Positions 11,167 to 23,538 are shown, counted from the stretch's first letter. The stretch is 64,000 nt of DNA from Chionoecetes opilio (GCA_016584305.1 JACEEZ010020495.1:10001-74000), one strand, 5' to 3'. Made by a program: numbers and translations. Notes: generated by a model from the letters alone, not told the origin.

Positions 11167-11265
11167 AGTGAGGGGGCGGGAAGGCCTTAGGTAGTGCTCA
11201 GCCTCCTACCTGTGAGGTGTCAGAAGTAGGGGCAGGAAACGCAAAGCACTTGTTTAGAGAGTGAA

Positions 11266-11455
11266 TTAGCAAAACGTAATTTCTTGTCTGCTGAGTTTGA
11301 AAAACTTATCCTGCTTTTCTCGATCGAGGCGCGTGTGGCACTCCTGTATGGTGTGACCGTGGCGCTGGCAGTAGTCGCACCTCACCTTCCTGAAGCAATC
11401 GTTCTCCATGTGCCCACTTATCTTGCAATGCTGACAATAGCTTCAAATAGGTGCC
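11266..11455 (-). pseudogene. LINE copy A ORF1, C-terminal zinc-knuckle region
   Basis: Upstream of ORF2 on the same strand, an open frame ends with TAA at 11266-11268. It contains two CCHC knuckles, CQHCKISGHMENDC and CDYCQRHGHTIQEC (both CX2CX4HX4C), followed by a basic tail. This is the nucleic-acid-binding end of the Gag-like ORF1 protein of Jockey/CR1-type LINEs. The rest of ORF1 is replaced by a (CT)n tract at 11461. A gap of about 100 bp separates the ORF1 stop from the ORF2 ATG. Confidence 0.8.
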
Positions 11456-11457
11456 CG

Positions 11458-11893
<436 letters not shown>

Positions 11894-12009
11894 TGATCAT
11901 GAATAAGTTATCATTTTCCAGTATTTTGCTCATTTGCCACTCCTGACCTTAATACTCAATACTGTCAAACTATAATAAAAAAGAGAATTTATAGCAATGA
12001 TTCAATTAA

Positions 12010-12380
12010 TTAATTTCAATTAGACTTGTTAAATTATAGGTGGGAATCTGATATTATAGGTCAAGATGCCAATGAAGATTTTGATATTTATAAGTATCAA
12101 TAAGATAGATACTTTTCTACTACTGTATGATACAAATTTTCCAATCAAAGAATACAAAATTATAGAGAAATATTCTAATAAACCGTATATTACTGCAGCA
12201 ATCAAAAAACTCTAATAGACAAAGAAATAGGCTTCAGAAACTTTATGCAAGGTGGCCGTTAACATATGAATCTACATTTAAGATATATCGAAATATGTTA
12301 ACATCTGTGATAAGAACTGCGAAAGAAAATTATTATAAATCATCATTAAGAGAAGGAGCAGGAAATATAAATAAAACTAA
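12010..12380 (+). pseudogene. LINE fragment, endonuclease-RT linker
   Basis: Reading across several frameshifts, the plus strand shows DTNFPIKEYKIIEKY, NKPYITAAIKKL and FKIYRNMLTSVIRTAKENYY, which matches the linker between endonuclease and reverse transcriptase of non-LTR elements (KPWIT..IK, then YRN.L...IR.AK..YY). It passes into a purine-rich tail at 12380-12600 that only looks like a Lys/Arg/Glu protein. A degraded counterpart is near 19430-19640. Confidence 0.6.
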
Positions 12381-12609
12381 AAGGAAAGGGGAGATAAAAA
12401 AAAAGAGGAAATGGAAAATTAAGGAAATAAATGGGTGGGAGAGAGTAGAGAAGAGGAGAAAGAAAGACATTAGAAAATGTGGAGGGGAGAAATTAGAAAG
12501 GAGTTACAGAAAATGGGAGAAAGGAAGAAAAGAGACTGAAGAAAGAGGAGGGGAGAAAGAAGAGAGGAATGGAAAAGGAAATGGTGGGGTACTTAGGGAA
12601 GGGAAGTAA

Positions 12610-13600
12610 GAAAAAGGCCTTGGTTTAATTGGACTATACAATCTGTCTCTCGGGGGGATTCAGTTTTACTTTTTTTCTCATCTACTTTCCCTGATTCACA
12701 TTTTTAATCTTATGCAGGGAATTTCATTTGGTTGGATGTTGTGGTCGTGTGTGTGACTCGACACAAAACGCAAGTTAATATTTATTCATTCATTTATATA
12801 TATTTTGTTATGATACCTTCCCGAGGTCTGCATTTAGTGTGGTGGCGGCGTCTTCTTGCTTCAAGGCGCCGCACAAGATGTACTCTCACCTTGAAATCTG
12901 ATTACTAGCTGTCATATCGGTGATGCTTCCTCGCTCTGCCGTCACCAACCGCATCGAACCCCGCCACCTCCACCTGCACAACCTCGGCCTGCATCGATAA
13001 CAAGTCATGGCGCCCTGCAGGTGTATGTAACCAAAGGAACAAGGAAACACATTAAGAGAAAGAAAGAAAAATAAGTGTGAACCTTCATTACAAAAGAGTG
13101 AAACATATTTTACGAAGCTTCTACTAATATATTTTTTTTCATGAGGTTAGTATTTCCTGTATGTAACTGATGATAACTGAGCGGACGTTGTGATGCCCAG
13201 GCTAATGATGAGGACTGGTGATGGTGAGCATCTGGTAGGGCTGGTAGGTGTGGTATTGACTGATTGTGGTGAGCTATTGAAATGTTTTGGTATAATTGTT
13301 TATAGGCAAACTCATCAATTCAGTATTTTTCTTTTCACCCAACACTTCCACCACCACCATCCATGACCGTTGTGTCAATAATATCGAGTGGGTATCTGCA
13401 ACGCAGTGGTGATAGGTGGTGTGACAGGTGGTGATAATACACGTTGTTGTTGATTTACCGATTCATTTGTAATAATGTAAGTCTTAAAAGTGCCGTTATG
13501 TTTTTTACGATATAAATAACAGCAGGAGGTAGGAGTGCAAGCAGTGAGGGAGAGCCTACGAGCAGAAGCCTTGACTGTGCCAGGCCGCATATTTCCCAAC
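12610..13600. other. Non-coding part of the duplicated unit
   Basis: No convincing frame. From 12832 it is almost identical to 20075-20860, apart from substitutions such as CCCAGG/CCCTGG near 13200/20440. Motifs such as GTGGCGGCGTCTTCTTGC are shared. Nothing identified. Confidence 0.6.
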
Positions 13601-13604
13601 TCTA

Positions 13605-15077
13605 TAGTGGAGGAATTTTAGGAAAATCGACCTAACAAATTAGCAGGAAGTCAAACCTTGGTTTACTTGTAAACTGAACCCTACTGATAAATATAGTAAA
13701 CGTCCCAATAAATCCTAGCTCCAGTCGCCATTTAGGAAAATGGCGGCCGAATTTCGAATTTTCGATTTTTATTCACACATTTTTTTTACTTCAGAACCGT
13801 ATAAGTTGCAAAAATTTACCACGAGAAATATATCATTATACATAAAAAGACCAAAAAATTTTGTTCCGAACTTTATATTGTACGTGAATAATAAAAAAAA
13901 TTAGCAAAAAATAAATAAAAATCATGTCTTCCATCATAGATAACAGTAGACTAACAGTAGGTCTATTGTTATCTATGCTTCTATGAATCAGTGCAGAAAT
14001 GACGTTCAAACTAAGTTAATGGGTAGAAATTTGAATATTTTGTTGTGATTTATTATTTCAGAACCATCACAGTTTAATTTTATAAGCAGTTTGGTAAGAA
14101 AAATATATAATAAAAATTTATATATAAATATATACTGGCCTTAGCACTAAGGCACTGTGTTACATCTCTATTGTTCAATACATTCATCTAATATAAGATT
14201 GTTGTTGTTGTGGTTGTGTTTTCTGTCGTGCATATTTCGTTACAAGTATTCTTCATCTTCTCTATAAACTATTTTTTATTGAATACGTAATAACACCAAT
14301 GATCATAATACTTCTTACCCCCTGCCTCTGCTGACAATATAAGTATATATATGTGTGTGGGGGGGGGGGTAGGTGGGGGGGCGTGATTACTCCTATATTT
14401 TACGCTACTAGACAACTGATAACTGAGTGTGTTACAATATGACACTACACATAATGCAATAAATGTAAAATCTACCTTAATTTACGTAGTAATTAGATAA
14501 TTATATTTAAAACAGGGAGACACAGTTACATTTTATTTCCTAGCTCATATTAGATGACTTTATTTAACATTACAGATGCCACATTTTTTTATTATTATAT
14601 ATATTTTTTGCCAAACTGCTTATACAATGAAGCTGTGATGGTTCTGAAATAATAAATCACAACAAAATATTCTAATTTCTACCCATTAACTTAGTTTGAA
14701 CGTCATGTCAGCACTGATTCATAGAACACAGAATTTTCATTTTATTTTGCGTAACCTTTCTATTTTTCATCGTACAATTTATTGTTAGGAACATAAAATG
14801 TTTGTCTTTTTATTTAAAATAGTATATCTGTCGTGGTAATTTGCTGTAACTTTTACGGTTCTGAAGTTATTTAAAACAAATATATACGGTTCTTAAGTTT
14901 AAAAAAAATCGAAATTCGGCCGATATTTTCCAAGATGGCGGCTGGAGCACAACTTGGATTTGTTTGGACTTTTACTATATTCATCAATACGGTTCATTTT
15001 ACAAGTGTAATAAGTTTCGATTTCCTGCTAATTTGTTAGTAGCGATTGACTATATTTAGTCTAAAATTCCTCCACTA
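13605..15077. mobile_element. Foldback element with arms of about 460-500 bp (unit A)
   Basis: The left arm starts TAGTGGAGGAATTTTAG (13605-13621) and runs to about 14100; the right arm ends CTAAAATTCCTCCACTA (15061-15077) and begins near 14590. Other matched pairs: AAATGGCGGCCGAATTTCGA against its inverse near 14910-14940; GTAAGTCTACTG-type blocks near 13950 and ACCCATTAACTTAGTTTGAA near 14680; AACCATCACAG (14061) and CTGTGATGGTT (14633). The middle (14110-14590) is unique and includes a G/GT tract at 14350. No ORF. The same element is in unit B at about 20845-23035. Confidence 0.75.
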
Positions 15078-15200
15078 CTATGTGGGTATGTGGTTTCCGA
15101 GTGCAGACACTTGGCTGTAGCTCCGAACCTAAACATAGGATTTTCTCGAAAATTCCCTCATTGTGATTCCCACACAAAGTTACCAACATATCAGAAAGAA

Positions 15201-15228
15201 AACCTAACCTAACGTAACCTAACCTGAC
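15201..15228. repeat. Short CCTAA-like repeat
   Basis: AACCTAACCTAACGTAACCT plus AACC resembles the arthropod telomere repeat (TTAGG)n, but is only about five imperfect units. It recurs in unit B near 23157. Confidence 0.4.
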
Positions 15229-15293
15229 GTGTTCAAGAGTAAGCGCGACATAGCTGGCGGACCAGGCTGTGCAGCAGTGGGCCACGGCACGTT

Positions 15294-15581
15294 AGGTAAA
15301 GATATGAGCATACGCTATACTGCGCGTGGCCTAGGTTCTCATATCCGTCGCATTAGCCTTTGAGCCTGTGGTGGGTGACAACCATTACCCCAGGACACAG
15401 GGCTAGTGTTACCGGGATACCACAATACTTTCCCCAGGTTTCCCCGGGTAGCACCAACCAACCCCGAAAGGGAGAAAAAACAGCTGGTATGGGCTGGCCG
15501 CCGACTTGCCCTGGCCCGGATTCGAACCAGGGCCCGCAGATTCGTAGCTAGGCACGCTAGCTCCTACACCACGGAGCAACA
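15294..15581 (-). mobile_element. tRNA-derived SINE, family 2 (unit A)
   Basis: It is flanked by perfect 11-bp duplications CACGGCACGTT at 15283-15293 and 15582-15592. On the minus strand the head carries an A-box-like TGGTGTAGGAGC and the B box GGTTCGAATCC, then a body with no similarity to SINE family 1 and a tail ending CATATCTTTACCT without poly(A). The short open frames across it are not genes. Confidence 0.85.
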
Positions 15582-15599
15582 CACGGCACGTTGCTGCTC

Positions 15600-16361
15600 C
15601 TGAAATATGAACCTCATCTCGCGAGGAGCCACTTCTGCTCGGGATTCATTCCTCCTCCATTTATTTACCTGTTTTTGCTTTATTTTCTTTACTATTTTTG
15701 TAAATGATATATTTGGAGCCATTTTTAAAGCTTTTTTGCATGTATGACATAGAATGACGTAACACTTAAAGTCGTGCTGCGCTCTCGGCATAAAAGGTTA
15801 CCTGTGGTACCGACCAAACCAGCTGGCGGGTGGCGGCAGGTATTCCACTGGTCAGGTCGATGATGTTTATTAGTATGTTCAAGAAACGCTCATCGGAATA
15901 GCAATAGGAATATAAATATAGCTCATAGGAATGTTTCTGGTTCTTATAGACCAAATTTCGCCTCACACGCAAACATGTAGCTTGTAAAAAGTAAGCATCT
16001 GCATATTATAGTATAGAGGGAAGCAGGTAAAGTGAGACAGGCGAGGTGTTCACCTACCACCCTTGGGCTGCGACTTTATAAATCACGTGGAAGTCACCGC
16101 TGCTCCTGCTGTTGGCAACTTTTTTTGAAGCCCTTTCAGAATACCCTTCAGAAAACAAAATTATATCGATAGTAGATTGTTGCATGTTCGCATGTCGCTT
16201 GATAGATTACTTACGTGATCTCGTTAGTGAGGTATGTAATGATACACATGGTACGCAATGCACACTTCACACTCTTACATGTTATCACGTGCATTGTTAC
16301 TCGCTTTTAGTTCATCAATATTGTAATAAACTAAAGATATTGTATTTTTTTCTATATACAG

Positions 16362-16363
<2 letters not shown>
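15600..16363. other. Non-coding part of unit A, nothing recognised
   Basis: Parallel to 23556-24225 in unit B. I see no conserved protein block; it includes a GGAATA repeat near 15890 that is longer in unit B. Confidence 0.5.
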
Positions 16364-16392
<29 letters not shown>

Positions 16393-16476
16393 TTTCAATC
16401 GGACGAGAGAAATCCTGGGATCTCGGGGAAAATGTTTGTTTCTCCGAAATCTCCAGAGATTAAAAACGTCAATTAG

Positions 16477-16633
<157 letters not shown>

Positions 16634-16742
16634 TGAAGTCCACTTGGACCTTGATTTATTCGGGGAACTCTCTATCCGCGGCTCTGCCAAATCTCGTAAA
16701 TGACCAAGTATCGGATTAGATCCTTAGCGAAAACGATAACCA

Positions 16743-16924
<182 letters not shown>

Positions 16925-16934
16925 CGAACATTTT

Positions 16935-17249
16935 GTTTTCAGGTGAATGAGACATTTCTAAAGGTATGACATTATAATTTATGTTACAATATATCTTCGT
17001 CGGTGACGAGAATGCAGGCTGTTCTGGTGATATTTGTGTGGAGCAAGCTTGATTGAAGGCAGAGCAGATTCGTTCTACTGTCTTCTCGCTCAACTTGGTG
17101 GCTTTGGCTGTTCGAACCACTGCTCTGGAAGGTGAAATAATAGGACCTATATTGGCCTTTTCTTCTAAGAAGTACTTATTCACATCGTAAATCAGTTCCT
17201 TCTCCCGACTATGAAGAACACACGAGCGTGTAAGCGTAGTAGCTTCCAT
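16935..17249 (-). pseudogene. N-terminal HTH segment of a DDE-transposase-like protein (unit A)
   Basis: The frame starts at ATG 17247-17249. Residues 15-65 (REKELIYDVNKYFLEEKAN, then GPIISPSRAVVRTAKATKLS and EKTVERI) match, as I recall it, the N-terminal helix-turn-helix region of a DDE-endonuclease family common in arthropod genomes, where the text ends near FSTPGK; here FSSPTK is present. The rest of the transposase is missing and the frame runs into the CT tract. It may be a first exon or a transposon relic. Unit B has the same segment at 28978-28670 with a stop codon after EKTI. Confidence 0.5.
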
Positions 17250-17872
17250 CGGGGTGGGGGCCGCGGGGAAGTGCCCTATCGATGTATAAATGGCAAAATC
17301 GTAAAACTCTTGTCAATGCTGGGGTTTTTGAAAAAAAATCTTCTTTTTCTTAAACAAAAAATTTTGATAACACTGCGTACCCCTTTAATAAATTAAAATA
17401 TATACAGAATATTTTAAAATTTATTCAGTGTAATTAACTGAAAGACCAGAGTTTAAAGTGTTGTGTGTGACGACTTGGCAGGGGTGAGCCAGGGAATTCC
17501 CCATTCCCAACGCCCAAACGGCTTCAAAAAATTTTTTTTTAACAAAAAGCTTGTCGAGCTATTTGCATTGCGTTGGGAAGTTTGTACTGTGAGAGCCCTA
17601 CAGTTCCTCGTCCCCCCACGCATCCCGAGGTATTTGAGTGTTTGGTCCCCCATGTACTATTGCCCCATCCATACAGTAGGACCCTCTACCGCACGAATCA
17701 AAATAAATTTTTTCGTAACTCCAAAAAACGTCAAAAACCCAAACTGAGTTTTTTTATTTCAACTTTGTCAGCTCAATGAACCCGTCTGATTTTGACGTTT
17801 TTAGCCTCATAATATTGTGAGGTATAATAATTATGTGAACCCCTTAATAATAGGGAAAAATACAAAAATTTG

Positions 17873-18773
17873 ACCCATAGCCCAAATATATCTCGGGCTG
17901 TTCACCCGACAAGTTTTAAAAATTCCAGGCTGCATAGCGACCCGCGCCCCCCCGACAAAGAGAATAGTGGTCTATGGACATCATAATTTTTTTATCAGTA
18001 TATATATATACGTAATCTTCGTAAATGTTTGTTGTATAAATTTATCAAATAAAAAAAGTAAAACAAGCTATAGAAATGCATTACGAGACTCTGAAGAAAA
18101 TGCATTCACTTAACTCTTCGCCTTTAAAATTGGGGTCAATTTTTATCATGAAGGGTATCAATGAAGCGCAATTTTATTACTTTCCATTGATATATTTGTT
18201 TTTTGATAAATGATAGAACCATGCAAAAATTTAGCGTTAAATAAATAAATAAAATCATATCAAAACATTTCCTGATTAAAGTGTTATTTATTTTAAAATT
18301 TTTTTTTTCTGAAAAATGAATTAGCCCCATGTATAAATTGCTTTAAACTAAAAAAATAACCTCACAATCGGAAAATTCCGATTGATGATTTTATTTATTT
18401 AGTTAACGCTAATTTTTCATGGGGGGTTTTCATTTATCAGAAAAAAATAACAATGGTGGAAAGCAAAATCAAATTGCGTTTCTATTGTAACCCTTCATGA
18501 TAAAAGTTAATCGCAAATTTTAAAATGGAAGATTAAAGTAAAATTTTAAAAATTTCTTCAGAGCTCGAAATGCATTTCTTTAGTTTTTTTTACTGTTTTT
18601 TATTTGAAAAAGATAATAAAAAAAAATTTTACAAAGTTTAAAAGTATATCATATAACTGAAAACCAGTCTATATGATCCGTATATATATATAAATCCGAC
18701 GGCCCTCCGAGTAAGGGCATTGTGCAACACACTGCAACGGCCCGATATTCCGTGCGCAGTCCAGATTTACGGT
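17873..18773. mobile_element. Insertion with foldback arms, present only in unit A
   Basis: Unit B reads continuously through TATGTGAA..ACAAATAATC..TTGAGCTTATTAGTCAT (29575-29635). Unit A has the two halves of that text at about 17840-17872 and 18774-18800, with about 900 bp between. The inner part is an inverted repeat: ATGCATTACGAGACTCTGAA (18077) faces TTCTTCAGAGCTCGAAATGC (18555), TTTATCATGAAGGGT (18143) faces ACCCTTCATGATAAA (18490), and TTAGCGTTAAATAAATAAAT (18232) faces its inverse at 18390. Arms are about 230-250 bp with a 70-bp centre. No ORF and no clear target duplication. Confidence 0.6.
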
Positions 18774-18859
18774 TATTTTGAGCTTATTTGTCATATTTCA
18801 TAAAATGTGCCCCCCTTATCTTTCAGTGTGACAATAGTTAAACGGGGGGGGGCCCGGGG

Positions 18860-19140
18860 AAATCTCTCTCTCTCTCTCTTCCTCCCTTCTTCCTCTCTCT
18901 CTCCCCCCTCTTCCTTCTTCCTCTCTCTCTCTCTCTCTCCCCTCTCCCCCTCTCTCTCTTTTTCTCTCTCTCTCTCCCCTCTTTTCTCTCTCTCTCTCCC
19001 CCCTCTCTCCCTCTCTCTCTCTCTCTTCTCTCTCTCTCCCCCCTCCCCTTTTCCCCTTTCTCTCTCTCTTCTCTCCTTTCTCTCTCTCTTCTCTCTCTCT
19101 TTTCCCCCTCTCTCTCCTCTCTCCCTCTCTCTCTCTCTCT

Positions 19141-19177
<37 letters not shown>

Positions 19178-19240
19178 TCTCCTCCCTCTCTCTCTCCTCT
19201 TCCCCTCTCTCTCTCCTTTTCTCTCCTCTCTCCCTCTCTT
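18860..19240. repeat. Irregular CT-rich tract
   Basis: CT repeats broken by many CCC and TTT runs, unlike the clean tracts elsewhere. It is the counterpart of 11461-11893. Confidence 0.8.
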
Positions 19241-19339
19241 TTCCTTTTTTTTTTCCTTCCCCTCTTCCTTTCCCCCCTTTCTGTTCCGTATAAAAAAAAA
19301 ATTATCTTTTTTATATTTTTCATTTTTGACTTGTTAAAT

Positions 19340-20070
19340 AAAACTGAAACTATAATAAAAAAGAAATTTTGATATTAATTAATTTTTTAAAAACTTTTTT
19401 ATATGGGGTCGATAAATTTTCAAATCCCCAAAGGAATTTTTAAAAAATAAGAAAATTTTTCTATACGTAAAATACTTTTTTCCCAAACAAAAATCAAATT
19501 AAAAAGAAATACTAAAAACCCTTTTATGAGGGGTAAAAAAATCTAATAGAAAGAAATAGGTTAAAACTTTATGAAGGGGGAACAATAAAACTCATTAAGA
19601 AACGAAATATTTTAAACTAAAAGGAAAGAAAATTTTTAAAAAAAAAGAAAGGAAGGGAAAAAAAAATAAAGGGGGGAGATAAAAAAAAAGAGGAAAGGAA
19701 AAAAAGGAAAAAATGGGGGGGAGGTAGGAAAAGAAAGAAAAACAAAAATGGGAGGGGAGAAAAAAAGGGGAAAAAAATGGGGGGAAAAAAAAAAGAGGAG
19801 GGGGGAGAAAAAGAGAGGAAAGGAAAAGGAATGGTGGGGACTTAGGGGAAGGGAAGTAAGAAAAAAGGCCTTGGTTTAATTGGACTTTACAATCTGTCTC
19901 TCGGGGGGATTTGTTTTACTTTTTTCCTTCTTTCCCGATTCACATTTTTTAAACTTTGAGGGGAAATTTATTTGGTTTGGGTGTTTGGTCGTGTTTTGGG
20001 CTCGACACAAAAAGCAAATTAAAATTTATTCATTCATTTATATTATTTTGTTTTGTACCCTTCCCCCGGG
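19340..20070. other. Degraded copy of 11940-12830
   Basis: Recognisable anchor words (AAGGCCTTGGTTTAATTGGA, ATTCATTCATTTATAT) are shared with unit A, but bases are lost and A, G and T runs are lengthened. No gene. Confidence 0.6.
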
Positions 20071-20844
20071 GCGCATTTTGTGGTGGCGGCGTCTTCTTGC
20101 TTCAAGGCGCCGCACAAGATGTACTCTCACCTTGAAATCTGATTACTAGCTGTCATATCGGTGATGCTTCCTCGCTCTGCCGTCACCAACCGCATCGAAC
20201 CCCGCCACCTCCACCTGCACAACCTCGGCCTGCATCGATAACAAGTCATGGCGCCCTGCAGGTGTATGTAACCAAAGGAACAAGGAAACACATTAAGAGA
20301 AAGAAAGAAAAATAAGTGTGAACCTTCATTACAAAAGAGTGAAACATATTTTACGAAGCTTCTACTAATATATTTTTTTTCATGAGGTTAGTATTTCCTG
20401 TATGTAACTGATGATAACTGAGCGGACGTTGTGATGCCCTGGCTAATGATGAGGACTGGTGATGGTGAGCATCTGGTAGGGCTGGTAGGTGTGGTCTTGA
20501 CTGATTGTGGTGAGCTATTGAAATGTTTTGGTATAATTGTTTATAGGCAAACTCATCAATTCAGTATTTTTCTTTTCACCCAACACTTCCACCACCACCA
20601 TCCATGACCGTTGTGTCAATAATATCGAGTGGGTATCTGCAACGCAGTGGTGATAGGTGGTCTGACAGGTGGTGATTATACACGTTGTTGTTGATTTACC
20701 GATACATTTGTAATAATGTAAGTCTTAAAAGTGCCGTTATGTTTTTTACGATATAAATAACAGCAGGAGGTAGGAGTGCAAGCAGTGAGGGAGAGCCTAC
20801 GAGCAGAAGCCTTGACTGTGGCAGGCCGCATATTTCCCAACTCT

Positions 20845-21104
20845 ATAGTGGAGGAATTTTAGGAAAATCGACCTAACAAATTAGCAGGAAGTCAAACCTT
20901 GGTTTACTTGTAAACTGAACCCTACTGATATATATAGTAAAAGTTCCAATAAATCCTAGCTCCATTTAGTCGCCATTTAGGAAAATGGCGGCCGAATTTC
21001 GAATTTTCGATTTTTAGTCTCACATTTTTTTTACTTCAGAACCGTATAAGTTGCAAAAATTTACCACGAGAAATATATTATCTATAATAATATAAGCGAA
21101 AGTG

Positions 21105-21139
<35 letters not shown>

Positions 21140-22283
21140 GTGTGTGTGTGTGTGTGTGTTGTGTGTGTGGTATAGGTTCCGCCCCCCGTGGCGCAATCAC
21201 CTCCTATGGCACATTTTTGGAACCAGGTCGACCAGGGGAAGGTTTTAAGCCCAGTTATGAGATGATCCGATCACTTTTTTTTTTTTTTTTTTTTAGCAGC
21301 CTATTAGCGAGAATTGTGAAGAAAAAAAGTGGGTTGCGAGAATTGAGGAAACCTTGATGTAGGGTGATGGGTAATGGGTGAGTGAATGGGTGGGGTGATG
21401 GGTAATGGGTGTGGGGTGATGAGTGAGTGAATGGGTGGGGGGTGATGGGTTGGGGGTGATGGGTTGGGGGTGATGGGTGATGGGTGAGGGAATAGGTGGG
21501 GGGTGATGGGTAATGGGTGAGTGAATGGGTGTGTGGTCATGGGTAATGGGTGAGTGAATGGGTGGGAGGTGATGGGTAATGGGTGAGTGAATGGGTGGGG
21601 GGAATACATACATTTCTACATCCATGATTTCAGGAAAGTTAGAAGGGGCTATCTGGAGAGTCCGTGTTTGGTGGGCCCTTGGCCCACCAAACACAGGTGG
21701 TGGGCCGAAGGCCCATCAATAGCCCTCCGCAGGAGCTAGCCAAAAAAGTCCGCCCGGAGGGCGGCTTTGCGACTAGTTATACATAAAAAGACAAACATTT
21801 TTTGTTCCGAACATTATATTGTACGTGAATAATAAAAAAAAAATAGAAAAAAAAAAAAAAAATCATGTCTTCCATCGTAGAAAACAGTAGACTAACAGTA
21901 GGTCTACTGTTATCTATGCTTCTATGAATCAGTGCAGACATGACGTTCAAACTAAGTTAATGGGTAGAAATTTGAATATTTTGTTGTGATTTATTATTTC
22001 AGAACCATCACAGTTTAATTTTATAAGCAGTTTGGTAAGAAAAATATATAATAAAATATATATATAAATATATACTGGCCTTAGCACTAAGGCACTGTGT
22101 TACATCTCTATTGTTCAATACATTCATCTAATATAAGATTGTTGTTGTTGTGGTTGTGTTTTCTGTCGTGCATATTTCGTTACAAGTATTCTTCATCTTC
22201 TCTATAAACTATTTTTTATTGAATACGTAATAACACCAATGATCATAATACTTCTTACCCCCTGCCTCTGCTGACAATATAAG

Positions 22284-22321
<38 letters not shown>

Positions 22322-23035
22322 GGTGGGTGGGCGTGATTACTCCTATATTTTACGCTACTAGACAACTGATAACTGAGTGTGTTACAATATGACACTACAC
22401 ATAATGCAATAAATGTAAAATCTAGCTTAATTTTGCGTAGTAATTAGATAATTATATTTAAAACAGGGAGACACAATTACATTTTATTTCCTAGCATATA
22501 TTAGATGACTTTATTTAACATTAGAGATGCCAATTTATTTTATTATTATATATTTTTTTTGTCAAACTGCTTATACAATGAAGCTGTGATGGTTCTGAAA
22601 TAATAAATCACAACAAAATATTCTAATTTCTACCCATTAACTTAGTTTGAACGTCATGTCAGCACTGATTCATAGAACACAGAATTTTCATTTTATTTTG
22701 CGTAACCTTTTTATTTTTCATCGTACAATTTATTGTTAGGAACATAAAATGTTTGTCTTTTTATGTAGAATAATATATATCTCGTGGTAATTTGTTGTAA
22801 CTTTTACGGTTCTGAAGTTATTTAAAACAAATATATACGGTTCTGAAGTGAAGAAAAAAAAATCGAAATTCGGCCGGTATTTTCCAAGATGACGGCTGGA
22901 GCACAACTTGGATTTGTTTGGACTTTTAATATATTCATCAATACGGTTCATTTTACAAGTGTAACAAATTTCGATTTCTTGCTAATTTGTTAATAGCGAT
23001 TGACTATATTTAGCCTAAAATTCCTCCACTACTAT
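20845..23035. mobile_element. Foldback element (unit B), carrying a Helitron
   Basis: Same arms as 13605-15077: TAGTGGAGGAATTTTAG near 20845 and CCTAAAATTCCTCCACTA near 23016-23033. The left arm is split by the 696-bp Helitron at 21081-21776. The central GT tract is longer here (22289-22317) than in unit A, where it is mostly G. Confidence 0.75.
21081..21776 (+). mobile_element. Helitron-like non-autonomous element, copy 3, with an empty site in the window
   Basis: It starts TCTATAATAATATAAGCG and ends with hairpin CCGCCC-GGA-GGGCGG (21750-21764), then CTTTGCGACTAG. The left flank is ..GAAATATATTA and the right flank TTATACATAAAAAG. The same locus in unit A (13821-13850) reads GAAATATATCATTATACATA with nothing inserted, so the element sits exactly between A and T with no target duplication. 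The inside carries a CTGT/GT tract, the family minisatellite (21360-21600) and the paired GGTGGGCC/GGCCCACC palindromes. No protein is encoded, so it depends on a Rep/helicase from elsewhere. Confidence 0.85.
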
Positions 23036-23248
23036 GTGGGTATGTGGTTTCCGAGTGCAGACACTTGGCTGTAGCTCCGAACCTAAACATAGGATTTTCT
23101 CGAAAATTCCCTCATTGTGATTCCCACACAAAGTTACAAACATATCAGAAAGAAAACCTAATCTAACGTAACCTAACCTGACGTGTTCAAGAGTAAGCGC
23201 GACATATGCTGGCGGGCCAGGCTGTACAACAGTGGGCCACGGCACGTT

Positions 23249-23538
23249 AGTAAAAGATATGAGCATACGCTATGCTGCGCGTGGCCTAGGTTCTCATATC
23301 CGTCGCATTAGCCTTTGAGCCTGTGGTGGGTGACAACCCATTACCCCAGGACACAGGGCTAGTGTTACCGGGTTACCACAATACTTTCCCCAGGTTTCCC
23401 CGGGTAACACCAACCAACCCCGAAAGGGAGGAAAAACAGCTGGTATGGGCTGGCCGCCGACCTGCCCTGGCCTGGATTCGAACCAGGGCCCGCAGATTCG
23501 TAGCTAGGCACGCTAGCTCCTACACCACGGAGACAACA
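23249..23538 (-). mobile_element. tRNA-derived SINE, family 2 (unit B)
   Basis: Same insertion as 15294-15581, with the same CACGGCACGTT duplications at 23238-23248 and 23539-23549, so it was inserted before the unit was duplicated. Confidence 0.85.

Noticed and set aside
12295..12609. Lys/Glu/Arg-rich 104-codon protein
   Set aside because: The first third is a LINE linker fragment; the rest is a purine-rich tract read in frame.
15061..15285. 74-codon minus-strand frame seen in both duplicates (also 23015-23266)
   Set aside because: Kept only because the duplicates are near-identical; it spans the foldback end and the CCTAA words and shows no domain.
15510..15581. tRNA gene on the minus strand
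   Set aside because: A tRNA-like head bounded by SINE target duplications and continuous with a 288-bp SINE; the cloverleaf is incomplete.
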